Origin: Clostridia bacterium
GTDB taxonomy: Bacteria; Bacillota_A; Clostridia; Christensenellales; Aristaeellaceae
Assembly (NCBI GenBank): GCA_017481065.1
Contig: JAFUPT010000079.1
Location: forward strand, 1 to 28,129
Length of the DNA stretch: 28,129 nucleotides
Direction of reading: 5' to 3'
The number at the start of each line of letters is the position of its first letter. Positions within the stretch are counted from its first letter, which is position 1. This document shows positions 7,093 through 13,874 of the stretch, piece by piece. The position numbers and the translations under genes were made by a program. The notes under the pieces are model-generated. The model did no database searches. It was not told the DNA's origin and was given only the letters and a program-made list of their open reading frames with translations.

Positions 7093-7827
7093 TCAAAATT
7101 CCTCCCAATTGCCATTCTTACCGCTGCGCAGGTTCATATCTCCCCTCCGGGAGCTGCGCATGCAGCGCAGGATATTCGGCCAGTCGTTCTTCTGCACAAT
7201 TTCCCGGGCATGCTCCTCGGAAAAGCCGCCCATCATCTTCCGCTGCACGATGCGCTCCAGCTGGCTGGGGTCGCCGGCGGCGAGGAAGATGGAATAATCG
7301 CACTGCAATTTATTCCACGGCGCTTCATTGAGGAGCAGCCAGTTGCCCTCCACGATCAGGATATCCTCCGTGATTTCCACGGCCTGTTCCACGGGATTAT
7401 GGATGCGGCGGTCGTAGACGGGCCACTTCTGACCGGGCTCATTCAATTTATCCAGCAGCGCGGCCAGCTTGGGCACATCATAGGTCTCGGGCGCGCCCTT
7501 GATCTTTGCCAGGGGGATGGCTGCGCCGTCTTTTTCGATAAAATGGGTATCGAGGTATTCCTGGTAATGATGGAAACCATCGATGCCCATGCACTGCACC
7601 GGCGTGAGCCCCGGAACCTCCCGGGACAGCAGTTCGAGGTAGCAGCAGAGGGTGCTCTTCCCCGCTGCCGGCGGCGCGCCGAAAAAAACCGCGATGCGCC
7701 GCTGCTTTTCTTTCTGCAGCGCTGTGAGCTTCCTCAGCAGCGGAATAAAGATGTTCTCCCGGTCTTTCCCGGAAAACTCCGCCTCGATTTCCAGCCCGTT
7801 TACCCTGAAATTGTATCTTTCCTTCAT
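7093..7827 (-). CDS. nucleoside/nucleotide kinase family protein, YggC-like (P-loop)
   Basis: 244 aa from ATG 7827 (AGGAG about 9 bp upstream; the longer open frame runs into a repeat island and is not used). The Walker A motif GAPPAAGKST is at residues 50-59, and MGIDGFHHYQEYL (80-92) and KGAPETYDVPKL (110-121) follow. Then come WPVYDRRIHNPVE and ILIVEGNWLLL. This order and wording match the Escherichia coli YggC type of the uridine kinase / pantothenate kinase / phosphoribulokinase superfamily, ATP-dependent kinases of small hydroxylated molecules. The exact substrate is not known. It is the first gene of the operon with proC and the DUF89 phosphatase. No confident promoter was found in the 90 bp upstream before repeat island A. 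Confidence 0.83.
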   Translation of the reverse strand: MKERYNFRVNGLEIEAEFSGKDRENIFIPLLRKLTALQKEKQRRIAVFFGAPPAAGKSTLCCYLELLSREVPGLTPVQCMGIDGFHHYQEYLDTHFIEKDGAAIPLAKIKGAPETYDVPKLAALLDKLNEPGQKWPVYDRRIHNPVEQAVEITEDILIVEGNWLLLNEAPWNKLQCDYSIFLAAGDPSQLERIVQRKMMGGFSEEHAREIVQKNDWPNILRCMRSSRRGDMNLRSGKNGNWEEF

Positions 7828-7916
7828 ATTTCCAACTCCTGTGAAGGAATATTTCGATTCCGGAGCGGGGAAATCCTGCCTCGCAGCGGAATTTCGGGGG
7901 AGAGGATGAGGAGACG

Positions 7917-8131
7917 CCAAAGGGCGCTGCCCTTTGGAAACCCGCCAGGGACTCTGTCCCTGCACCCTGCCAGGGGAAATGATTTCCCCTGGACCCCTCT
8001 GAATGCGGCGCAATGCGCCGCAGAAATAATTTCCTGAAAAACGCGCCGCCGAATGGCGCGTTTTTCATTACAGGGGTTTCCAAAGGGACACTGTCCCTTT
8101 GGTCAGGGGCCTGGGGGCGGACAGCCCCCAG
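7917..8131. repeat. repeat island A (modular palindromes) between divergent genes
   Basis: Most of the 430-bp gap 7828-8257 is repeat. Modules in order: 7917-7937 (arm CCAAAGGGC, loop GCT), 7946-7962 (arm CAGGGAC, loop TCT), 7970-7992 (arm CCAGGGGAAAT, centre G), 8005-8021 (arm GCGGCGC, loop AAT), the terminator-type stem 8036-8066, 8080-8102 (arm CCAAAGGGAC, loop ACT) and 8111-8131 (arm CTGGGGGC). The 31 bases at 7969-7999 recur exactly at 11575-11605 and 13595-13625; the 30 bases at 8073-8102 recur exactly at 13793-13822. Unusually, this island lies between the 5' ends of two divergent genes. Confidence 0.85.
8036..8066. terminator. terminator-like stem inside island A
   Basis: Arm GAAAAACGCGCC, 7-base loop, perfect complement ending in TTTTTC. 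It is the exact reverse complement of 10680-10710. It has no gene end beside it, so its function here is uncertain, though it could insulate the two divergent units. Confidence 0.65.
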
Positions 8132-8183
8132 CGTTCCCCCCAGCGCCGCCTTCTCCTTTCAACACGAACATAACCCAAAAATG

Positions 8184-8212
8184 CTGAAAAAATCTTCGTG
8201 AAATGGTATGAT
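8184..8212 (+). promoter_or_regulatory. extended -10 promoter of guaB
   Basis: CTGAAA (8184-8189), a 17-bp spacer and TATGAT (8207-8212) preceded by TGG (extended -10), about 45 bp before ATG 8258 and outside the repeat island. Confidence 0.65.
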
Positions 8213-8257
8213 ATCGAAAATGCAGAATTGGACTATATCGAAAGGGGCGATTTACCA

Positions 8258-9763
8258 ATGGCACATTATATCAGCGAACCTTCCCGCACTTTCAGCGAAT
8301 ATCTCCTGATTCCCGGCTACACTTCCGAGGAATGCATCCCCAGCAACGTGAGCCTGCGAACCCCTCTGGTGAAATTCAAGAAGGGCGAGGAGAGCGCAAT
8401 CAGCCTGAATATCCCTCTTGTATCCGCAATCATGCAGTCCGTTTCCAACGATACCATGGCGATTGCCCTGGCCCGCGAAGGCGGCATGAGCTTCATCTAC
8501 GGCTCCCAGAGCATCGAGAGCGAGGCGGCGATGGTCGCCCGCGTAAAGAGCTACAAATCCGGCTTCGTGGTGAGCGACGCCAACCTGCGCCCGGACATGA
8601 CCCTTGCCGATGTGCTGGATCTGAAGGAGCGCCTGGGCCATTCCACGATGGCGGTTACCGAGGACGGCAGCGCCAACGGAAAGCTGCTGGGCGTGGTCAC
8701 CAGCCGCGATTACCGCGTATCCCGCATGGACACCAGCGAGCTGGTTTCCTCCTTCATGACTCCCCTTGAGAAGCTGGTTACCGCGCCCGCTTCCACCACC
8801 CTGAAGGAAGCCAACGATATCATCTGGGACCACAAGCTCAATTCCCTGCCCATTGTGGATGCCGAAGGCAAGCTGATGTACTTCGTATTCCGCAAGGACT
8901 ATGACCAGCACAAGGAAAATCCCCTGGAGCTGCTGGACAAGAAAAAGAGCTACCTGGTGGGCGCGGGCATCAACACCAAGGACTATGAGCAGCGCGTTCC
9001 CGCGCTGATCGAGGCCGGCGCGGATGTGCTGTGCATCGATTCCTCCGAGGGCTACACCTGCTGGCAGGCCAAGACCATCCGCTTCATCCGTGAAAAGTAC
9101 GGCGACAGCGTGAAGGTGGGCGCGGGCAACGTAGTGGACCGCGAGGGCTTTCTCTTCCTCGCCGAGCAGGGCGCGGATTTCATCAAGGTGGGCATCGGCG
9201 GCGGTTCCATCTGCATCACCCGCGAAACCAAGGGCATCGGCCGCGGCCAGGCCAGCGCGCTGATCGAGGTTGCAGCCGCCCGCGATGAATACTTCGAAAA
9301 GACCGGCGTCTATGTGCCGATCTGCTCCGACGGCGGCATTGTGCACGATTACCACATGACCCTGGCATTGGCCATGGGCGCGGATTTCATTATGCTGGGC
9401 CGCTACTTCGCCCGTTTCGATGAATCCCCCACCCAGAAGCTGATGATCAACGGCTCCTATGTGAAGGAATACTGGGGCGAGGGCAGCAACCGCGCCCGTA
9501 ACTGGCAGAGATACGATCTGGGCGGCAAGACCAAGCTGAACTTCGAGGAAGGCGTGGATTCCTATGTAACCTACGCCGGCCCGCTGCACGATAATGTGGC
9601 CAAGAGCCTCTACAAGGTAAAGAGCACCATGTGTAATGTGGGCGTGACCAACATTCCGGATCTGCAGCGCGATGCGAAGCTGACGCTGGTATCCTCCGTT
9701 TCCATTGTGGAGGGCGGCTACCACGATGTTACCCTGCGCGCAACCAACAACAGCAACCACTGA
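8258..9763 (+). CDS. guaB: IMP dehydrogenase
   Basis: 501 aa from ATG 8258; the in-frame start at 8198 would put the promoter's -10 inside the gene. It oxidises IMP to XMP with NAD+, the committed step of guanine nucleotide synthesis. The (beta/alpha)8 barrel is split by a CBS pair at about residues 104-216 ([48 protein letters not shown]). The catalytic loop [20 protein letters not shown] (312-331) has the nucleophile Cys319. [28 protein letters not shown] and the flap with [12 protein letters not shown] are also present. The flap and loop sequences differ from the Bacillus type but all key residues are there. It is followed by a terminator at 9771-9810. Confidence 0.93.
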   Translation: MAHYISEPSRTFSEYLLIPGYTSEECIPSNVSLRTPLVKFKKGEESAISLNIPLVSAIMQSVSNDTMAIALAREGGMSFIYGSQSIESEAAMVARVKSYKSGFVVSDANLRPDMTLADVLDLKERLGHSTMAVTEDGSANGKLLGVVTSRDYRVSRMDTSELVSSFMTPLEKLVTAPASTTLKEANDIIWDHKLNSLPIVDAEGKLMYFVFRKDYDQHKENPLELLDKKKSYLVGAGINTKDYEQRVPALIEAGADVLCIDSSEGYTCWQAKTIRFIREKYGDSVKVGAGNVVDREGFLFLAEQGADFIKVGIGGGSICITRETKGIGRGQASALIEVAAARDEYFEKTGVYVPICSDGGIVHDYHMTLALAMGADFIMLGRYFARFDESPTQKLMINGSYVKEYWGEGSNRARNWQRYDLGGKTKLNFEEGVDSYVTYAGPLHDNVAKSLYKVKSTMCNVGVTNIPDLQRDAKLTLVSSVSIVEGGYHDVTLRATNNSNH

Positions 9764-9770
9764 TGCTTGA

Positions 9771-9810
9771 AAACCAAATCCAACCCTTCAAGGCTGGATT
9801 TGGTTTTTTT
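9771..9810 (+). terminator. intrinsic terminator / attenuator between guaB and the HAD gene
   Basis: Outer stem AAACCAAATCCA with its perfect complement at 9795-9806, an inner CCTT/AAGG pairing, then a run of T. Only 17 bp separate it from the HAD start codon, too few for a promoter. Confidence 0.85.
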
Positions 9811-9827
9811 ACAGAAAGGAACAGAAT

Positions 9828-10610
9828 ATGTTTGATATCGAAATCCTGAGAAGCAAGAAAGGCTTCATCTGCGATATGGACGGCGTGATCTATCGCGGCA
9901 ACCAGCTGCTGCCCGGCGTGAAGGAATTTGTGGAATGGATGGAGCGGGAGGATAAGAAATTCCTCTTCCTCACCAATTCCTCCGAACGCAGCCCCAAGGA
10001 GCTGCAGCAGAAGCTGGGCCGCATGGGCCTGGATGTGGGCGAGGAGCATTTTTATACCAGCGCGCTTGCCACCGCGCAGTTTATCTCCCGCCAATCGCCG
10101 AATTGCACCGCATACGTCATCGGCGCGCCGGGACTTTTGAACGCACTCTACGACTGCGGCATCACCATGAATGATGTGGACCCGGATTATGTGATCGTGG
10201 GCGAAACCGCCAGCTACAATTATGAAGTGATTTCCAAGGCTGTGCGGCTGGTGATGAACGGCGCGCGGCTGATTGCCACCAATTCCGATCTCACCGGGCC
10301 CGTGGAATCCGGCATCGCCCCGGCCTGCCGCGCGCTGGTCGCCCCCATTGAGCTGGCCACCGGCAAGAAGGCCTATTTCATGGGCAAGCCCAACCCGCTG
10401 ATGATGCGCACCGGCGTAAAGCTGCTCGGCGTGCACGGCAGCGAGGCCGCCATGATCGGCGACCGCATGGATACCGATATCATCTCCGGCCTGGAATCCG
10501 GCCTGGATACCGTGCTGGTGCTCTCCGGCTGCACCGCGCTGGAGGATGTGGACCTCTACCCCTACCGCCCGACTTACATCCTCAGCGGCGTAGGTGAAAT
10601 TCCGGGATAA
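9828..10610 (+). CDS. HAD-superfamily phosphatase, class IIA (NagD/AraL-like)
   Basis: 260 aa with AAAGGAA 9-15 bp before ATG 9828. Motif I DMDGV (residues 16-20; nucleophile Asp16, acid/base Asp18), motif II in FLFLTNSS (45-52), the GKPNP block around 184-188 with the motif III Lys, and GDRMDTDI (about 208-215) as motif IV. A class IIA cap lies between motifs II and III. These enzymes dephosphorylate sugar phosphates, nucleotides or 4-nitrophenyl phosphate; the substrate is not readable. It sits behind guaB across a terminator, so it probably depends on readthrough from guaB. A nucleotide-linked role would fit that neighbour but is inference. Confidence 0.87.
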   Translation: MFDIEILRSKKGFICDMDGVIYRGNQLLPGVKEFVEWMEREDKKFLFLTNSSERSPKELQQKLGRMGLDVGEEHFYTSALATAQFISRQSPNCTAYVIGAPGLLNALYDCGITMNDVDPDYVIVGETASYNYEVISKAVRLVMNGARLIATNSDLTGPVESGIAPACRALVAPIELATGKKAYFMGKPNPLMMRTGVKLLGVHGSEAAMIGDRMDTDIISGLESGLDTVLVLSGCTALEDVDLYPYRPTYILSGVGEIPG

Positions 10611-10679
10611 CGGGGGAATGCTGGGGCGCTGCCCCAGACCCCGCCAAAGGGAATGATTCCCTTTGGAAACCCCTGCAAT

Positions 10680-10710
10680 GAAAAACGCGCCATTCGGCGG
10701 CGCGTTTTTC
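10680..10710. terminator. bidirectional intrinsic terminator after the HAD gene
   Basis: Arm GAAAAACGCGCC, loop ATTCGGC, complement ending in TTTTTC. It is the exact reverse complement of the stem at 8036-8066. Confidence 0.8.
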
Positions 10711-10719
10711 AAAAAAATC

Positions 10720-10744
10720 AAAGGCACGCAATGCGTGCCTTTTT
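10720..10744. terminator. second intrinsic terminator between HAD and L,D-transpeptidase genes
   Basis: 10-bp stem AAAGGCACGC / GCGTGCCTTT with loop AAT, followed by TT. It has A-rich sequence on the 5' side and can also act on the minus strand. Confidence 0.75.
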
Positions 10745-10791
10745 CTGCCGGGTCCAGGGGGCGGCTCCGCCCCAGCGTAACCCTCCGTCTC

Positions 10792-11463
10792 TTACTCCGC
10801 CTCCGGCATGGGCGTTACTTCCAGAACCGTGCCTTCAATCTTTTCGCGGGTGATCATGGCCTCCACGGCGGCGGTGAGTCCACCGGCGCTGCCGAGGTAA
10901 TCGGCATAGCTGAACCATTCGCCATCGATGGAATAGGTTTTATCCAGCAGCAAATCGCGGAGGAATTCATCACGCTCGTTGCTGTGGTAGATGTGCACGC
11001 GGGTACCGTTGGGGCAATTCTTGGCGATCCATTTCGCGTCCTCGGGGCGCAGGCGGATGCAGCCGTGGGAGGCGGGCTCGCCCAGCTGGGCGGCGGCTTC
11101 CTGATCGAGGGTATCATAATCGTTATCGTGGTAGGGCAGGGAATGGAAGAGATAGGCATCGATGATGCGGGTGACATACTGCACATAGCAATCGTACTTC
11201 GGGATGGCATACCACTCCGTGCGCTCGGCATTGTTGCGCTGGTTCAGCTTGAAATGGCCGGTGGGCGTGCAATCGTTCGCGCCGGTAGAGCAGATCATCT
11301 GCCGCACGATGCCCGCCTCGCTGCGCACATCGTTGTGATACACCGTTACAATCTGGTTGGTGATATCCACCTCGATAAAATAGGTATCCTCCGCTGCGGC
11401 GCAGCAGTTCACCAGCACAAGCGCCAGCACCGCCGCAAGGATGCGCTTTATCTTTCGTATCAT
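10792..11463 (-). CDS. secreted L,D-transpeptidase (YkuD domain)
   Basis: 223 aa with GGGAGAG just upstream of ATG 11463. Residues 1-24 form a Sec signal peptide; the NCC near its end does not fit a good lipobox. The YkuD domain starts around residue 28 with YFIEVDITNQIVTVYHND and carries the conserved STGANDCTPTGHF (59-71), a His in FHSLPYH (106-112) and the catalytic motif SHGCIRL (132-138), with nucleophile Cys135 and His133. It should form 3-3 peptidoglycan cross-links or attach proteins to meso-diaminopimelate stems outside the membrane. The C-terminal 60 residues are an unassigned helical tail. It is transcribed alone, from a strong promoter with a palindrome over the -10 region. Confidence 0.9.
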   Translation of the reverse strand: MIRKIKRILAAVLALVLVNCCAAAEDTYFIEVDITNQIVTVYHNDVRSEAGIVRQMICSTGANDCTPTGHFKLNQRNNAERTEWYAIPKYDCYVQYVTRIIDAYLFHSLPYHDNDYDTLDQEAAAQLGEPASHGCIRLRPEDAKWIAKNCPNGTRVHIYHSNERDEFLRDLLLDKTYSIDGEWFSYADYLGSAGGLTAAVEAMITREKIEGTVLEVTPMPEAE

Positions 11464-11478
11464 GCTTCTCTCCCATAT

Positions 11479-11497
11479 TATACTTTAGAAAAGTATA
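11479..11497. promoter_or_regulatory. palindrome overlapping the -10 of the L,D-transpeptidase gene (candidate operator)
   Basis: Perfect 8-bp inverted repeat TATACTTT / AAAGTATA with 3 bp between. It covers the -10 hexamer and the likely transcription start. It may bind a repressor dimer, or form a small hairpin at the mRNA 5' end. Confidence 0.5.
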
Positions 11498-11521
11498 TCA
11501 TGGAAAATGTTGTACTGTCAA
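11492..11521 (-). promoter_or_regulatory. sigma-A promoter of the L,D-transpeptidase gene
   Basis: Minus strand TTGACA (11516-11521), an 18-bp spacer and TATACT (11492-11497) preceded by TGA (extended -10). It lies 29 bp upstream of ATG 11463. Confidence 0.85.
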
Positions 11522-11549
11522 CACGGGGGTAGGGCGGACGGGGGAACAG

Positions 11550-11735
11550 TTGGGGACGCTGTCCCCAAACCCCTGCCAGGGGAAATGATTTCCCCTGGAC
11601 CCCTCTGTATGAAAAAACGACCTCGGAGCGAGGTCGTTTTTTGAATAATAATTCTGCGATGCGCAGCATCGCTTGTGCCGGGGTCAAGGGGGGAGGCTCT
11701 CCCCCCTTGCGGGTTTTTAAAGGGCAGCGCCCTTT
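11550..11735. repeat. repeat island C (modular palindromes)
   Basis: This island fills most of the 314-bp gap 11464-11777. Modules: 11550-11568 (arm TTGGGGAC, loop GCT), 11576-11598 (arm CCAGGGGAAAT, centre G), the terminator 11612-11642, 11656-11672 (arm GCGATGC, loop GCA), 11685-11709 (arm CAAGGGGGGAG, loop GCT) and 11719-11735 (arm AAAGGGC, loop AGC). The AGC loop shows that this last module is inverted relative to the GCT ones. No gene is present. Confidence 0.85.
11612..11642. terminator. intrinsic terminator-type stem in island C
   Basis: 14-bp perfect stem AAAAAACGACCTCG with loop GAG, complement ending in six T. On the minus strand it would end transcription coming from the helical-protein gene. 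Confidence 0.8.
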
Positions 11736-11777
11736 GGTCGGGGTTTTAGAGGAAGGAGTCCCCTAAGCGTTCTCCCC

Positions 11778-12161
11778 TCACTTCTTCCCCATCAGCTCTT
11801 CCAGCTTCTTCTGCATTTCCTCGGCCTTGGACATGGATGCAGCCTTCTGCGCCTGCACCTGCTCGCCGAGCTGATCGAAAAGTTCATTTTTCACATTCAT
11901 GCCGGGCGCATCGGGAACGAACAGATCGCCGATCTTCTCCGCGCCGTCCTTCACGGCCTCAACGGCGCCGGTCACGCCATCCTTCACCTTTTCCACAACA
12001 GGCGCAGCCTTTTCCCTGATATCCTCAATCACGGGCGCGGCCTTCTCCTTGAGGTCGGCAACGGCAGTTTCCACCTTGTCCTTCACATCTTCCACCACGG
12101 GCGCGGCCTTTTCCACGGCTTTATCGATGGCTTCGCGGGCTTCATTCAGAAAATCATTCAC
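11778..12161 (-). CDS. small amphipathic helical-repeat protein (127 aa), function unknown
   Basis: 127 aa starting with GTG 12161, supported by GGGAGGG 6 bp upstream; no ATG is as well placed. Residues 8-75 are a tandem of 11-residue-type amphipathic repeats of the form EKAAPVVEDVKDKV, seen about four times (VEKAAPVVED, KEKAAPVIED, REKAAPVVEK, then AVEAVKDGAEK). This resembles LEA-like, apolipoprotein-like or YtxH-type stress proteins that line membranes or stay extended. The C-terminal 45 residues contain a KAEEMQKKLEELMGKK helix. There is no signal peptide or transmembrane segment. It has its own promoter and ends in island C. Membrane association or stress protection is inference from composition. 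Confidence 0.8.
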   Translation of the reverse strand: MNDFLNEAREAIDKAVEKAAPVVEDVKDKVETAVADLKEKAAPVIEDIREKAAPVVEKVKDGVTGAVEAVKDGAEKIGDLFVPDAPGMNVKNELFDQLGEQVQAQKAASMSKAEEMQKKLEELMGKK

Positions 12162-12195
12162 TGCGAACCCTCCCTATATCAAATTTATTGGAAAT

Positions 12196-12224
12196 ATTGT
12201 ATCATTTGAGATAAATTTTGACAA
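12196..12224 (-). promoter_or_regulatory. promoter of the helical-repeat protein gene
   Basis: Minus strand TTGTCA (12219-12224), a 17-bp spacer and TACAAT (12196-12201) preceded by TGA (extended -10). The -35 box overlaps a TTGACA on the plus strand at 12218-12223, which could be the -35 of the divergent aldolase gene, although its -10 partner (TAACAT, 15 bp away) is weak. Confidence 0.7.
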
Positions 12225-12286
12225 GTACAGATTTGCTTTAACATTGATCAGCGATAATTTGTTCAGTGAAAAAATTGGAGGAGCTT

Positions 12287-13570
12287 ATGAATTTTGAACT
12301 TCTGCATCCGGCGGACCAGATCGTGATGACGATGAACCGCATCTATGCCGGCGGGATGACCACCACATCCGGCGGCAACCTTTCCGTGCGCGACCAGGAG
12401 GGCAACATCTGGATCACCCCGGCCAGCATCGATAAGGGCAGCCTGACCCGCGCGGACATTATGCAGGTGAAGCCGGACGGCACGGTGATCGGCCCCCACC
12501 GCCCCTCGGTGGAGCTGCCGGTGCACCGCAATATTTACCAGCTGCGCCCGGATATCAATGCCATTGTGCATGCGCATCCCGCCAGCATGGTGGCCTTCAG
12601 CCTGGTGCGCCATACCCCCGATATGCAGCTTCTGCCCAGCGTATACCACATCTGCGGCGAGATCGGCATGGTGGGCTACAACTTTCCCGGCAGCCCCGGC
12701 CTGCAGCGGGATCTGGCGGCGGCCTACGCCGCCGGCTGCAGCACCGCGCTGATGGATAACCACGGCGTGATCTGCGGCGCTGCTGACCTGCAGAGGGCCT
12801 ACATGATGTTTGAAACCGTGACCAACTTCGGCAGGACGGAAATCCTCGCCCGGAAGCTGGGCGAGCCCCGCAGCCTGTCCCTCGAGGAGATCGCGCTGGA
12901 CAGCGAAACCATGCCCGAACTGGGCGTGCTCGACCCGGAAGCGCCCTCCAACGAGGAATGCGCCGCCCGCCGGGATATGGCCGCGTTCATCCGCCGCGCC
13001 TGCGACCAGAAGCTCTTTACCGCCGCGTTCGGCACCTTCTCCATGCGCCTGCCGGACAATTCCCTGCTGATCACCCCCCACGGCATGGACCGCCGCTATC
13101 TGGAAGCGGAAGACCTGGTGCGGGTGAAGGATGGCAAGTGCGAGGCCGGGAAGCTCCCCAGCAGGTCTGTGCTGCTGCATGAGAAAATTTATGCCAAAAA
13201 TCCCGAGCTGAACTGCGTGATCATCGCCCAGCCGGTGAACACCATGGCCTTTGCCGTGACCGGCGCGGAATTCAACACCTACTTCGTGCCGGAGACCTAT
13301 GTTTCCCTGCGGAACGTCGCCCGCCTGCCCTACGCCGCCTGCAACCGCGATATTGAGGCCACCGCCGCCGCGATCTCCGCCAAGACGCCCGTGCTGATCG
13401 TGGATAACCAGTGCGCCATCGTGGCCGGCACCAACCTGCTCAGCGCCTTTGACCATCTGGAAGTGCTGGAATTCACCGCCGACGCCGTGATTTCCGCGAA
13501 GGACCTGGGCGAGATCGTGCTCATCACGAAGGATGAAATGCAGGAGCTGGTGGATGCCTTCGGACTGTAA
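12287..13570 (+). CDS. two-domain class II aldolase (rhamnulose/fuculose-1-phosphate aldolase type) with a metal-less second domain
   Basis: 427 aa from ATG 12287 (GGAGGAG 4-10 bp upstream; a GTG seven codons earlier is less likely). It contains two copies of the class II aldolase/adducin fold. The N-terminal copy (1-200) keeps the catalytic Glu76 in RPSVELPVH and the zinc ligands His95, His97 (VHAHP) and His159 (DNHG). The C-terminal copy (225-427) has the same landmarks but Ser294, Ile313, Gln315 (IIAQP) and Gln375 (DNQC) in those places, so it cannot bind the metal the same way. The expected reaction is cleavage of L-rhamnulose-1-P and/or L-fuculose-1-P to DHAP and L-lactaldehyde. rhaB, rhaA and fucI follow, which supports this. 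Oxygen-labile or regulatory roles of the second half are unknown. Confidence 0.85.
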   Translation: MNFELLHPADQIVMTMNRIYAGGMTTTSGGNLSVRDQEGNIWITPASIDKGSLTRADIMQVKPDGTVIGPHRPSVELPVHRNIYQLRPDINAIVHAHPASMVAFSLVRHTPDMQLLPSVYHICGEIGMVGYNFPGSPGLQRDLAAAYAAGCSTALMDNHGVICGAADLQRAYMMFETVTNFGRTEILARKLGEPRSLSLEEIALDSETMPELGVLDPEAPSNEECAARRDMAAFIRRACDQKLFTAAFGTFSMRLPDNSLLITPHGMDRRYLEAEDLVRVKDGKCEAGKLPSRSVLLHEKIYAKNPELNCVIIAQPVNTMAFAVTGAEFNTYFVPETYVSLRNVARLPYAACNRDIEATAAAISAKTPVLIVDNQCAIVAGTNLLSAFDHLEVLEFTADAVISAKDLGEIVLITKDEMQELVDAFGL

Positions 13571-13666
13571 CCAAGGGGCGCTGCCCCGGACCCCGCCAGG
13601 GGAAATGATTTCCCCTGGACCCCTCCGTATGCAATGCTTCGCATCGCCGGGAATAATTGATGAATA

Positions 13667-13743
13667 TGTAGGGGCGATCCTATGTGATCGCCCGAAACAA
13701 GAAATATAGATTCAACGGGCGCACACACAGGTGCGCCCCTACA
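13667..13743. mobile_element. MITE-like element with hairpin ends (77 bp)
   Basis: Terminal inverted repeats TGTAGGGGCG / CGCCCCTACA (10 bp), extendable outward through ATGAAT / ATTCAT with a 1-bp offset. Each end folds on itself: left GGGCGATC / GATCGCCC, right GGGCGCAC / GTGCGCCC. The middle is AT-rich and carries no ORF. It sits inside repeat island D. The architecture is that of a miniature non-autonomous element; no transposase is in the window. Confidence 0.65.
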
Positions 13744-13756
13744 ATTCATTCCATTA

Positions 13757-13787
13757 AAAAGATCGACCCATTCTGGGTCGATCTTTT
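13757..13787. terminator. bidirectional intrinsic terminator between aldolase and rhaB
   Basis: 14-bp perfect stem AAAAGATCGACCCA with loop TTC, A-run on one side and T-run on the other. It serves both convergent genes. Confidence 0.85.
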
Positions 13788-13874
13788 ATTCTGGGGTTTC
13801 CAAAGGGACACTGTCCCTTTGGCAGGGATTCTTAAGGGACAGCGTCCCTTAAGAATCTCTCCTCCCCTCCCACG

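Larger units (their letters stand above)
10621..10790. repeat. repeat island B with two terminators, between convergent genes
   Basis: Modules: 10621-10637 (arm CTGGGGC, loop GCT), 10644-10666 (arm CCAAAGGGAAT, centre G), the terminators at 10680-10710 and 10720-10744, and a GGGGGCGGCTCCGCCCC palindrome near 10757-10773. Bases 10658-10711 are the inverted copy of 8035-8088, with one mismatch in 54. Confidence 0.85.
13575..13857. repeat. repeat island D (modular palindromes, interrupted by a MITE-like element and a terminator)
   Basis: This island covers the 304-bp gap 13571-13874 between convergent genes. Modules: 13575-13587 (arm GGGGC, loop GCT), 13596-13618 (arm CCAGGGGAAAT, centre G), an imperfect GCAATGC/GCATCGC module near 13631-13647, then the element 13667-13743, the terminator 13757-13787, 13800-13822 (arm CCAAAGGGAC, loop ACT) and 13827-13857 (14-bp arm GATTCTTAAGGGAC, loop AGC). 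Confidence 0.85.

Noticed and set aside
7827..8013. N-terminal extension of the YggC-like kinase up to 8013
   Set aside because: The extra 62 codons are repeat-island sequence; ATG 7827 has an AGGAG site and matches the family start.
7917..8131. CRISPR array in the repeat islands
   Set aside because: The repeats are palindromic modules of different sequence with no regular spacer length and no cas gene nearby.
8252..9760. A 502-codon minus-strand frame opposite guaB
   Set aside because: Codon-aligned mirror of a clear IMP dehydrogenase, of low-complexity His/Ala/Gly composition, with no ribosome binding site.
10792..11463. Lipoprotein signal peptide for the L,D-transpeptidase
   Set aside because: The residues before the Cys pair (LVN) do not fit the lipobox, so an ordinary Sec signal is more likely.
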